From CAWABB01 sp963701735 (lineage in GTDB: Bacteria; Bacteroidota; Ignavibacteria; UBA10030; UBA6906): a stretch of 64,000 nt of DNA. Numbering within the stretch: the stretch's first letter is position 1; each line of letters starts with the position of its first letter. Shown piece by piece: positions 34,411 through 42,485 of the stretch. Below the pieces are notes generated by a model. It was not told where the DNA came from and did not search any database. It worked only from the letters and a program-made list of their open reading frames with translations. Where the stretch lies: assembly GCA_963701735.1 (NCBI GenBank), contig CAVPBI010000026.1, positions 562,203 through 626,202 of the forward strand, in the 5' to 3' direction. Made by a program: the position numbers and the translations under genes.

Positions 34411-37199
34411 CTGGTCTGTCCTTTCTTCCTCGAAGTGCCGGTTCCGCCGGTGACCGAGGCTTTGATGACTGTTCGCTCGAAGTCGCTCTCCCCGGCCATC
34501 TCTTGCGTGATGAGGCCGTTGGCCTGAATGATCCGGGCGATGCAACCGGTCCATCCGGTCTGGTGGCTGGCTCCGACCCCCGCGCCGCTGTCGCCGTGGA
34601 AGTATTCATTGAACAGGATGTTGTCCCGCCAGTGCGGATCGGTCTGGAACTTCTCCATACCCCCGAACACCGGCCGCCGCCCGGACGCGTCCAGTTCGAA
34701 TGTCGTGATCAGCCGCTCAGCCAGTTCGCGCGCCACATCGATCAGGTTCATTCGGCGGCCGGAGCCGGTCGGACATTCCACCGTGAAACTGTCGCCGTAG
34801 TACGCTCCCAGCCGGAGGAGGGCCGTGTACAGCATGAGGTTGACCGGCATCCAGACCGGACCTCTCCAGTTGGAATTTCCCCCGAACATGCCGCTGTCGG
34901 AGTCGGCAGGCAGGTATGACACGCTGAACTCCTGGCCGCCATGCCTGAAGACGAACGGGTGGTCCAGGTGGTAGCGAGACAGCGCGCGAATGCCGTGAGG
35001 ACCGAAGAACTCGTTCTCATCCAGCATCCGTTCGAGAATCCGGCGGAGCTTTTCCTCGTTGAGGATGGAGAGCATTCGCCTGCCGCCCACGCCCGGCGTG
35101 GTCGGCATGTGAACCGTCATGGCGAGTTCGGGATGGCGGGCCATGAACCGCGTCGCGTACTGTCTGAACCTTGGCAGTCTCTCCAGGATATCCTCTTCGA
35201 AGGTGGCCACAGCGGCCAGCGGGAGCAGACCCACCATCGACCGTACCTTCAGCCGCCTCGAGCTGCCGTCAGGGAGGCGCAAGACATCGTAGAAGAAGCC
35301 GTCCTCCTCATCCCACATCGACTCGCTCCCGCCGCCGAAACGGTCCATGGATCCCGCAATCCACATCGTGCTCTCGGCGAACTTCGAGACGAACTGCTCG
35401 TAGTGCGGCTCAACCAGGGCGAGTTCCACGGCGATCCGGACCATCTGCTGGCTGAAGAAGACCATCCAGGCCGTTCCATCCGCCTGCTCGAGATGCCCGC
35501 CCGTCGGCAGGGGGGCGCTGCGATCGAACACGCCGATGTTGTCCAGGCCGAGGAATCCGCCCTCGTAGACGTTGCTCCCGTAGCGGTCCTTGCGATTGAC
35601 CCACCAGGTATAGTTCAACAGCAACTTCTCGAAGGCTGCCTTGAGGAACGCGATGTCTCCCTTCCCGTTGTTGTTGGCCTTGTCCCCCAGGTAGATCTGC
35701 ATCGTGGCGTAGGCATGGACAGGCGGGTTGACGTCGCTGAAGTTCCACTCGTAAGCCGGTATCTGACCGTTCGGGTGGATATACTCGTTGCGGAGCAGCA
35801 GGGCCAGCTGAGACTTCGCAAAGTCCGGATCGACCGTGGCAAGTGGGAGCGCGTGAAAGGCCAGGTCCCATGCCGCGTACCACGGATATTCCCACTTGTC
35901 GGGCATGGAGACGATGTCATTATTGACCAGGTGGAACCAGGACCCGTTGCGCACGGCAGTGCGCTCTGCCGGAGACGCGCCTGGCCCGATGTTGTGTTCC
36001 TTCAGCCACGCGTGAACATCGTAGTAGAAATACTGCTTGCTCCAGAGCATGCCGGCAAGAGCCTGGCGCATGACCAGAGCACGGTCGGGAGAAGCTTTGA
36101 CTGCCGGCGGAGTGATGCTGTCATAGAACTCGTCCGCCTCGCGGATTCTCTCCTTCATGACGTCGTCGAAGCCCTTGAAGGCGCCTCCGGCCTCAGCGGG
36201 GAGATCTCTGGTCAACCGCAGCCGGATGGTCTGTGACTCTCCGGGCGCGACACTCAGCGTGTAGTGGGCCGCCGCTTTTGTCCCGGCCTGCGCGGGATTC
36301 ACCGCACCCTGCGCCCCGTGGACCACGAAGTTGTTGATACCGTCCTTGACGTACGGGGAAGCGCTGGGCGTCCCGAACAGCCGTTCGTTGTTGGTTTCGT
36401 TTTCGGTGAAGAGAAGCGGCACCGTCCGGTCACAGTAGAGCGTGTAGTCGGAAAGCAGGCCCCGGAAGAGATCGTCCGTGTGGCGGGCGGATATGGCGCT
36501 GAGCTCCGGGTGTTCCACCCGGGCGAGAACCGGTTTCGTCCCCCCGCCTGCCCATGACCAGGTGTTGCGGTACCAGAGAGTCGGAAGGACGTGGAGGAGA
36601 GCTGCCTCGGGGCCGCGGTTACAGACGGTGATCCTGATCAGAATATCCTCGGGCCCCTCCTTCGCGTATTCGACGAAGACGTCGAAGTACCGGTCACCGT
36701 CGAAGATGCCCGTGTCAAGCAGCTCATACTCCAGTTCCTGGCGGCCGCGCCTGCGGTTGGTCTCGATGAGATCCGAATACGGATAGGCCGCCTGGGGATA
36801 CTTGTAGAGGTACTTCATGTAGGAATGCGTCGGGGTGCTGTCAAGATAGAAGTAGTACTCCTTGACGTCTTCCCCGTGATTCCCCTCGCTGTTGTTCAGC
36901 CCGAACGCCCGTTCCTTCAGGATCGGATCGGATCCGTTCCAGAGCGCGAGCGCGACACAGAGCACCTGGTGCTCGTCCGACACGCCGGCCAACCCATCCT
37001 CGCCCCATCTGTAGGCGCGTGATCGGGCCTGGTCATGGGTGAAGTAGTTCCAGGCGTCGCCCCCTTCACTGTAATCCTCGCGCACCGTCCCCCACTGCCG
37101 CTCGGAAAGGTACGGCCCCCATTTTCGCCACGGGGCTTTCCCTTCCCGCGTTTCGCTCAACCGCACCTTCTCGGCTGGTTCGGTTCGTTTCGCTGTCAT
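34407..37199 (-). CDS. GH63-family glucosidase
   Basis: 930 residues with an (alpha/alpha)6 domain in the C-terminal half and a beta-rich N-terminal domain. Start at 37199 follows AAAAGGGA. Conserved stretches include WGPYLSERQWGTVREDYSEG, GIRALSRYHLDHPFVF, GMFGGNSNWRGPVWMPVNLM and EYFHGDSGAGVGASHQTGWT, which are typical of bacterial GH63-like glucosidases and mannosylglycerate hydrolase relatives. No signal peptide, so cytoplasmic. Its stop overlaps the start of the glucose dehydrogenase-like gene, suggesting hydrolysis coupled to aldose oxidation. Confidence 0.88.
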   Translation of the reverse strand: MTAKRTEPAEKVRLSETREGKAPWRKWGPYLSERQWGTVREDYSEGGDAWNYFTHDQARSRAYRWGEDGLAGVSDEHQVLCVALALWNGSDPILKERAFGLNNSEGNHGEDVKEYYFYLDSTPTHSYMKYLYKYPQAAYPYSDLIETNRRRGRQELEYELLDTGIFDGDRYFDVFVEYAKEGPEDILIRITVCNRGPEAALLHVLPTLWYRNTWSWAGGGTKPVLARVEHPELSAISARHTDDLFRGLLSDYTLYCDRTVPLLFTENETNNERLFGTPSASPYVKDGINNFVVHGAQGAVNPAQAGTKAAAHYTLSVAPGESQTIRLRLTRDLPAEAGGAFKGFDDVMKERIREADEFYDSITPPAVKASPDRALVMRQALAGMLWSKQYFYYDVHAWLKEHNIGPGASPAERTAVRNGSWFHLVNNDIVSMPDKWEYPWYAAWDLAFHALPLATVDPDFAKSQLALLLRNEYIHPNGQIPAYEWNFSDVNPPVHAYATMQIYLGDKANNNGKGDIAFLKAAFEKLLLNYTWWVNRKDRYGSNVYEGGFLGLDNIGVFDRSAPLPTGGHLEQADGTAWMVFFSQQMVRIAVELALVEPHYEQFVSKFAESTMWIAGSMDRFGGGSESMWDEEDGFFYDVLRLPDGSSRRLKVRSMVGLLPLAAVATFEEDILERLPRFRQYATRFMARHPELAMTVHMPTTPGVGGRRMLSILNEEKLRRILERMLDENEFFGPHGIRALSRYHLDHPFVFRHGGQEFSVSYLPADSDSGMFGGNSNWRGPVWMPVNLMLYTALLRLGAYYGDSFTVECPTGSGRRMNLIDVARELAERLITTFELDASGRRPVFGGMEKFQTDPHWRDNILFNEYFHGDSGAGVGASHQTGWTGCIARIIQANGLITQEMAGESDFERTVIKASVTGGTGTSRKKGQTR

Positions 37200-37297
37200 G
37201 ATGATCCCTTTTCGGCCGCTCAGTCGTGAACTATGATATGAAGGACAGGATGTTGATCCGGCACACCGTTGCCCGAGTGTACCTTCACCGATTCTTG

Positions 37298-38041
37298 TCA
37301 GAAAACGAATGTCACTCCCAGCGCGGGACCGGACACGGTCATGTCGTACCGGAACTCATCCCCCCCGCTCCCCGCCTCGTAGTCATTGTAGAGCCAGCGA
37401 TATCCGCCCACAACCGCGACAAGGTCACTGGCACGAAAATCGATGTAAGCCGCGAGTTGCCAGGTCAGCCTTGACCCGATGCCGAATCCTCCGATGTCGG
37501 CCCGACCTCGCAATGTCCACCGGTCCGCCACCTGCCCTGTCAGCCGGGTGCCGATGACCGGATCGAACCAGTTCCTGGTCCCCGCGGATTCCCTCTCCCG
37601 CTCACCCTGAAACAGGATGTCGCCGGAGAGCGAATTGAACCGCACACCGGCAAGCGCGGCCACCCATGAATTGAACTGATAGGCTCCATCCACCTCGACC
37701 AGCCATTGGTCCAGGTCGATCTCTGCCGGCGGCCTGTCCGTCGTGCTGCCGAGTCCCATGTAGATCAGATCAACCGTGCACGACCAGGGCCCTGACATGG
37801 CGACGAAATTCAGCATGGCGCCGAATTCGAGGTTTTCGAGGATATCGCCGAAGCTTGCATCCAACGCGGTGGCGCGTCCGTGGATCGCGACGTCCCCGTT
37901 CATCCCCGTGCCGACCAGATACGGGGTGACACGGAATGTCCAGTCGTCCGGCTCCTGCTGCGCGATGACCGGGCTGGCGGGCAGCGCGAGCGCCGTCACC
38001 AGCGCCATAGCGATCGAGGCCATCCTACTCATGTCGATCAC
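37298..38041 (-). CDS. Outer-membrane protein of unknown function
   Basis: 247 residues with a signal peptide (MASIAMALVTALALPASPVI then AQQ) and a barrel-like body: WTFRVTPYLVGTGMNGDV, LEFGAMLNFVAMSGPWSCTV, VGGYRWLYNDYEAG and a final Phe (LGVTFVF). Similar barrels are annotated only as hypothetical outer-membrane proteins. Start at 38041 or at the in-frame ATG 38032. It overlaps the end of the upstream ABM-domain gene by about 17 bases. Confidence 0.72.
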   Translation of the reverse strand: MIDMSRMASIAMALVTALALPASPVIAQQEPDDWTFRVTPYLVGTGMNGDVAIHGRATALDASFGDILENLEFGAMLNFVAMSGPWSCTVDLIYMGLGSTTDRPPAEIDLDQWLVEVDGAYQFNSWVAALAGVRFNSLSGDILFQGERERESAGTRNWFDPVIGTRLTGQVADRWTLRGRADIGGFGIGSRLTWQLAAYIDFRASDLVAVVGGYRWLYNDYEAGSGGDEFRYDMTVSGPALGVTFVF

Positions 38042-38381
38042 TCACATCGGTCTGATCGATGTGGCTTCTTGCCGCTGCGATGGTTTCGAAACCGCTCGAG
38101 TGGGTGACCTCATCGAACCTGATCTCGGGATGTCCCTTTGCCATCTCGACCACGAGGAGGATCCTCTGATAGTCCGAAGAGCGGAGGTGCCGCTGCAGGT
38201 CCTCCTGGCTGGTCCAGAATTCCTCTATCATCAGTGCGTGATCCAGCTGCAGATCCCGATAGATCCGACAACTGACACACCCGGGCTCGATTCTGGTTCG
38301 CTCAGCCACGGGGCGCAGGACCTCTAGCGCCTCCCTGGCCTTCCCGGGAGACAAATCCAAGCGGATAGTTGCGTGCACCAT
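38025..38381 (-). CDS. ABM-domain (antibiotic biosynthesis monooxygenase-like) protein
   Basis: 118 residues from ATG 38381 (MVHATIRLDLSPGKAREALE); the longer frame to 38426 adds an unsupported extension. The ferredoxin-like dimeric alpha-beta barrel fold is indicated by TRIEPGCVSCRIYRDLQLDH and MIEEFWTSQEDLQRHLRSSD. Such proteins act as cofactor-free oxygenases, haem-degrading enzymes or quinol-related accessories. The exact role is open. It precedes and overlaps the outer-membrane gene, so the two are probably co-translated. Confidence 0.8.
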   Translation of the reverse strand: MVHATIRLDLSPGKAREALEVLRPVAERTRIEPGCVSCRIYRDLQLDHALMIEEFWTSQEDLQRHLRSSDYQRILLVVEMAKGHPEIRFDEVTHSSGFETIAAARSHIDQTDVSDRHE

Positions 38382-38595
38382 GTGAGCATTCTCGAGTGGA
38401 AGATCGACCGGTATCGGTTTGCACAAAGAACCGGAAGGTGAGGCGGCCCACCGCAGAACGGAGATTTAGTTGCGGGAGACTAACAGAGGGAGTGCGAAAG
38501 TCGTGCCCGAAAGCCTTCGATGTAGTTTCGGTCGAAAGCGGGCTACTTCAGCGGTTTCTGCAGCGGAATCGGCTGTTTGGCGGGAAATGATGCTC

Positions 38596-38627
38596 GAGTC
38601 GGCGCCGACATATCGGCGCCACGACTC
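38596..38627. terminator. Hairpin directly after the sigma-54-type regulator gene
   Basis: GAGTCGGCGCCGA and TCGGCGCC-AC-GACTC form a long stem around a CATA loop, touching the stop codon of the regulator. There is no strong T tract on the minus strand, so it may be a weak terminator or an mRNA-end stabiliser. Confidence 0.5.
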
Positions 38628-40630
38628 TATTTCGGCGTCCGGACGGAGGGTCGGGCTATTCCTAGTCGTTTCATCGTTGATTGGAGCGTGGTCCGCTTCA
38701 GCCCCAGGGTTTCGGCTGCACCGCCCCTGCCGCCTATCCGCCAGCCGGTATCGTTAAGGACCTTCAGGATGTGGTTGCGGTCGACGCTGTCCAGGTCGGC
38801 TGCAATCGGGGATTTTGAGGAGATCGCGGCAGGCAGGCTCACGGTGAGCGTGCCGCCCGAGCTGACGATCATTCCGTGCTCGATGACGTTCTTTAGTTCC
38901 CTGACGTTTCCAGGCCACGAGTAGCGCTGCATCGCGTCGAGGGATTTCGCCGCAATTCGCTGGATGCGCTTCCCGATCCGCTTCTCATGCTCCCTGACGA
39001 ACGCCCAGACGAGCAGCGGGATGTCTTCCGGACGCTCGCGAAGCGGAGGGATCTGTATCGGAAAGACATTCAGCCGATAGTACAGGTCCGGCCTGAATCG
39101 TCCATCGGTGGCAGCGCGTGCCAGATCCCGGTTTGTCGCGGCAATAATGCGGACGTCGGCCTTTATCGTCTTCGTCGAACCCAGGCGCTCAAAACAGCCC
39201 TCCTCAAGAACACGGAGGAGCTTGGCCTGCACTTCGACGGGGATCTCGCCGACTTCGTCCAGGAAGAGCGTAGATCCGTCGGCAAGCTCAAACCGCCCGG
39301 CCATCCTCGTCAGCGCATCGGTGTAGGCTCCACGCTCGCGACCGAATAGCTCACTTTCGATCAGCGTCGGCGGCAACGAAGCACAGTTGACTGTGACAAG
39401 GGCCCGATCCTTCCGTCGGCTCATGCGGTGGATAGCCCTGGCCAGAAGTTCCTTGCCAGTTCCGGTCTCCCCGAGCAGGAGAACAGTCGAGTCCGTCCCC
39501 GCGACTTGCCGCGCCTGATTCAGGATGGTCCTAATTGCCGCACTCTTGCCGATGATGTCCGCCTGGTCGACGAGGAGCCCGATTTCTTCCTTCAGATAGA
39601 CGTTCTCGCGCTCGAGTTGCCGCTCCAGCTCCTCGATCTTCTGGAGCTTCTCGCGGAGCTGCGATTCCATCTGCTTGCGTGCAGTAATGTCGATTGTCGC
39701 TCCCAGGATCGTGGCCGGATTGCCCTCCGCATTCAACCGTACCCGGCCCCGAGCAGCGAGCCAACTCCCGTCGCCGCCGGGCGGGACCGAGCGGAATTCC
39801 GTCGAGAAATCTGTACTCGTCGCGATCGCATTCTTGACCTCGTCCCTTAAACGTTCGCGATCGTCCGGGTGGATCCGCCCGAAAACATCGTCGATGCTTA
39901 CGTTGGCATCCGGAGGGAAGCCGAAGAGTTTCCACCACCGCTCTGAACCCCATACGCGGTTCCGGGCCATGTTCCACACCCACATGCCGACATCTCCCGA
40001 CTCGGCAGCCAGCGTCATCCGTTGCTCGCTTTCACGGAGGGCGTTTTCCGCCCGCTTCCTGGCCAGGGCATTCGTGAACACCTGAGCGACCAGCTGCAGC
40101 CGCTTGACGAGGTCCGCCGGCCAGGGGTGTTCGACATGCATCGAATTCAGTGCGAGGATGCCAATGGTCGCCCCCCCACCCACCGACAGCGGCAGTAGCA
40201 AGCTTGACTTGATGCCGATGTGAAGTGCGGATTCTTTGTCGCGTGCCGCCTCCGGCGGGAGCTCGTCCAGCGATGAGAGAGCCACGACGTGGCCCAGGAG
40301 CATCTGCTGCCGGCACCACGGGTAGATAGTGTCAATCCCTCGCTCGACGGGTTCTGGTCCTCCGGAAACATCATACAGGTGGGTCAGCGCGAATGCACCC
40401 GGGACCACTTCGCCCCACTGCCAGAGGGCTGACATGTCGACCCCCAACATTTCGCAGATGCGCCGCTGGGCAAACTCGATATGGCCGTCGATCTGGTCGG
40501 TGGGCAGGTTGACAAAGTGGGCCGACAGGTCCGTCAGGAGTATCTCAAACTCCAACCGCTCCTTCAGGCTCGCTTCGGGGTCATGCGTCGTGAGGTCGGT
40601 GTGCTGCAGGCTTTCTTCAGGTGCCGACAT
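38627..40630 (-). CDS. Sigma-54-type transcriptional activator with GAF and PAS sensors
   Basis: 667 residues: GAF-like domain (about 40-195), PAS/PAC (about 200-320), a coiled coil (EKLQKIEELERQLERENVYL), AAA+ domain (about 360-590) and a Fis-type HTH at the C-terminus. Walker A is GETGTGKE and Walker B is LFLDEVGE. The sigma-54 contact loop, normally GAFTGA, reads GAYTDA, with the second Gly replaced by Asp, which may weaken sigma-54 contact. It is the only regulator bordering the catabolic locus and is encoded on the same strand, so it may control it. A small-molecule ligand for the GAF domain is expected. Confidence 0.9.
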   Translation of the reverse strand: MSAPEESLQHTDLTTHDPEASLKERLEFEILLTDLSAHFVNLPTDQIDGHIEFAQRRICEMLGVDMSALWQWGEVVPGAFALTHLYDVSGGPEPVERGIDTIYPWCRQQMLLGHVVALSSLDELPPEAARDKESALHIGIKSSLLLPLSVGGGATIGILALNSMHVEHPWPADLVKRLQLVAQVFTNALARKRAENALRESEQRMTLAAESGDVGMWVWNMARNRVWGSERWWKLFGFPPDANVSIDDVFGRIHPDDRERLRDEVKNAIATSTDFSTEFRSVPPGGDGSWLAARGRVRLNAEGNPATILGATIDITARKQMESQLREKLQKIEELERQLERENVYLKEEIGLLVDQADIIGKSAAIRTILNQARQVAGTDSTVLLLGETGTGKELLARAIHRMSRRKDRALVTVNCASLPPTLIESELFGRERGAYTDALTRMAGRFELADGSTLFLDEVGEIPVEVQAKLLRVLEEGCFERLGSTKTIKADVRIIAATNRDLARAATDGRFRPDLYYRLNVFPIQIPPLRERPEDIPLLVWAFVREHEKRIGKRIQRIAAKSLDAMQRYSWPGNVRELKNVIEHGMIVSSGGTLTVSLPAAISSKSPIAADLDSVDRNHILKVLNDTGWRIGGRGGAAETLGLKRTTLQSTMKRLGIARPSVRTPK

Positions 40631-40724
40631 TTCGTCACCAGTGGTCTGGATTGGATCGATGAGAATGGCTCAAAATACGTGCGGTGTGGACAAGAAGCAA
40701 CCAGCTGACAGGGGGTGATGTCGT

Positions 40725-40816
40725 TTTCCACGGGGACCCTCTCCCATTCGGGGCGCTAAGTCGGCGCGCCACAGAAGCTCAGTCGGTCATGATTCGAGAG
40801 GGTCCCCTGGTGGAAA
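40725..40816. repeat. MITE-like inverted repeat
   Basis: TTTCCACGGGGACCCTCTC at 40725-40743 is repeated in inverse at 40796-40816 with a two-base insertion, about 52 bases apart. The 92-base unit encodes nothing. It looks like a miniature transposable element or a pair of IS ends that lost the gene. Confidence 0.55.
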
Positions 40817-40880
40817 TCCGCTCAGAAGCGCCGGGTAGGAGTGAGGACGGATAGAGGAATGTCCCGGACTGTGTCCCAAG

Positions 40881-40911
40881 TTGCAGGTTGATCGAAGTTC
40901 GGGTCCCCGCT
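40881..40911 (+). repeat. Dispersed repeat R1, left half (interrupted by IS110 copy 1)
   Basis: 31 bases ending GGTCCCCGCT, identical to the same positions in R2 (to 50422) and R3 (to 59723). The IS110-family element begins immediately after the terminal CT. The right half continues at 42337. Confidence 0.85.
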
Positions 40912-40919
40912 GTCATGAT

Positions 40920-41150
40920 AAGACGCAAGCCCCGATCCGTTTTATTCTATAGTACTTCTCCGTTCGTTGTGTCCGAGACAGACTGCCATGGATGCTGTCA
41001 TAAGTAGACACGTGCCTCACAGGCACGGCTACATCTCCGTGATCACGATGACAATGTCTCCGGGCGCGTAGTCTACAGAAGAGCAGATCCCGATTGCGCG
41101 GGACTGCAGCGGGGACCGAGCGCTTGCCCGGATGTGTCGATGAGCGTGGC
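40920..41150 (-). ncRNA. Candidate bridge/seek RNA of IS110 copy 1
   Basis: On the minus strand a loop closed by CCGGGC/GCCCGG (41126-41131 with 41060-41065) carries GGTCCCCGCT (41108-41117), identical to the ten target bases up to and including the core CT. GTAG (41073-41076) is complementary to CTAC across the core into the right target. A second segment has ATGACAG (40995-41001), complementary to the element end CTGTCAT, and AGTCT (about 40980-40984) resembling the other donor end. This matches the four-guide logic of bridge RNAs. Exact ends are not known. Confidence 0.6.
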
Positions 41151-41173
41151 TGTCTCTCTCGTCCGTTCTCTCC

Positions 41174-42247
41174 TTATGCAGTTTCAAGTATTGCTTCGAC
41201 ATATGGCTTCTCGTTCTTCAAGACGTAGCGGATCCGGTTCAGGAGTTTTCTGGCGATCCGCACGATCGCCTGATTCCTGGGCATGCGGGCTGAGAGCGTG
41301 TGGAATGCCATCATGAGGGCTGGATCCTGTCTTGCCGCCACCCATGCGCTCTCGATCAACATGTGCCGCATCGCGGGATTTCTCCTGGGCGTCATCCCTG
41401 TGTCATGCTCCTCCTCCCCACTGGACCGCTCTCCCGGTACCAGCCCGGCGTAGCTCGAGAGCTCATCCAGACTCCGGAACCGGTCCATCCTCACGAGCTC
41501 CGTCAGGAGCGTCATCGACGTGATGATGCTGATTCCCGGAATGGTACAGAGAAGCCCTACCCTTCTGGCATACGGCTCCTGGTGGGACATTGTACGGATC
41601 TGACGCGTGAGGCGGGTGATCTGGGCTCGCAAGAACAAGAGCTCTTGCACAAGTGCCTCCAGGGCTTCTCCCCTGCTCGTGCGCTCCCCGGCAAGCCGTT
41701 CCAGCCACCGGATGTAGGGCCGTGACCAGTACCGTTCGCTCCGTTCCTCGGGACATCTCTCCCCATAGAAGTGCAACAGCGACTTGATCTGGTTCTTACA
41801 CCGCGTCTGCTTCCGGACACACTGCGCGCGCGTCCTCACCAGCGTCCGGTCTTCCCGGCAGGAGGGCGGCGGGATATAGATCCCGCGGAGCTCTCCAGAG
41901 CGCAGATGCCGGGCCAGTTTTCCTGCATCTACATGGTCCGTCTTGGTACGCCGTTCCTTGTCGCTCGTCGGGACGTCGGCAGGGTTGACCACGATGCAGT
42001 CCACGCCCAGCCGCGTGAGCTCATCGTAGATCCAGAATCCGCAGTATCCCGCCTCGTACACGCAGTGGTAGATGGCCCCCGGAAAGTGACGCCTCAGGTA
42101 GCGGACCAGGCCCGCCGGATCCGGCTCCATCGAAAACCGCCGGTGATAGCTCTCCCCCACCAGCACGCACACCTTCCAGGCCCTCAGGGCAACGTCCAGG
42201 CCGGCAAATACGTGTTGACCCGTGAAATCAGGCTGAGTACATTCCAT
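41174..42247 (-). CDS. IS110-family transposase (DEDD recombinase), copy 1
   Basis: 357 residues. The N-terminal RuvC-like DEDD domain starts with GLDVALRAWKVCVLVGE (first Asp), has YEAGYCGFWIYDEL (Glu) and KTDHVDAGKLARHL (Asp pair). The C-terminal domain has the helix-hairpin segment LLCTIPGISIITSMTLLTEL and SYAGLVPGERSSGEEEH with the serine required by IS110 enzymes. It should act as an RNA-guided recombinase. Copy 2 differs at scattered positions only, for example in the segment after HQEPY. The gene appears intact. Confidence 0.93.
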   Translation of the reverse strand: MECTQPDFTGQHVFAGLDVALRAWKVCVLVGESYHRRFSMEPDPAGLVRYLRRHFPGAIYHCVYEAGYCGFWIYDELTRLGVDCIVVNPADVPTSDKERRTKTDHVDAGKLARHLRSGELRGIYIPPPSCREDRTLVRTRAQCVRKQTRCKNQIKSLLHFYGERCPEERSERYWSRPYIRWLERLAGERTSRGEALEALVQELLFLRAQITRLTRQIRTMSHQEPYARRVGLLCTIPGISIITSMTLLTELVRMDRFRSLDELSSYAGLVPGERSSGEEEHDTGMTPRRNPAMRHMLIESAWVAARQDPALMMAFHTLSARMPRNQAIVRIARKLLNRIRYVLKNEKPYVEAILETA

Positions 42248-42336
42248 GGTAAGCCTCCCTTCTCGAGTGGTACATTGTTTGTTGACGCCACAATATACCT
42301 CCCGGAATCGAGGCTTACGTCTTAATCATACGGTCT

Positions 42337-42440
42337 ACGAACCCGGGCCTCTGGAATCTCCAGAGGCCCGTTTGTTTCAATGGGTTACAGCTGCAGACGT
42401 GGTTGCAGGTGCAAGTCGGGGTGGTGCAATAACAGAACTA
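42337..42440 (+). repeat. Dispersed repeat R1, right half
   Basis: Continues the unit split by IS110 copy 1: ACGAACCC, a hairpin with T tract, then GGGTTACAGCTGCAG and GGTGGTGCAATAACAGAA. R3 has the same order without interruption. It ends shortly before the stop of the secreted-protein gene at 42486. Confidence 0.85.
42345..42377 (+). terminator. Rho-independent terminator within repeat R1
   Basis: GGGCCTCTGGA and TCCAGAGGCCC form an 11-pair stem around ATC, followed by GTTTGTTT. The equivalent R3 hairpin has GAGCC/GGCTC instead of GGGCC/GGCCC, a compensatory change that shows the stem is selected. Confidence 0.85.
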
Positions 42441-42485
42441 CATCCTTATTCGCGGAGCTGCTTTCGACACTGCATGATTCGAGGG

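Larger units (their letters stand above)
40910..42336 (-). mobile_element. IS110-family (IS1111-type) element, copy 1
   Basis: Boundaries follow from comparison with the uninterrupted repeat at 59618-59828 and with copy 2. The element runs from GTCATGATAAGACG after core CT (40910-40911) to CATACGGTCT ending at 42336, about 1.43 kb. Both ends carry CT. Subterminal inverted repeats AAGACG[CT]AAGCC[CT]CGAT are present near both ends, which is an IS1111 trait. The long non-coding part (about 260 bases) lies downstream of the transposase, also as in IS1111. Confidence 0.88.

Noticed and set aside
37268..37285. Possible sigma-54 promoter upstream of the GH63 gene
   Set aside because: GG-N10-GC spacing is present but the flanking consensus is weak.
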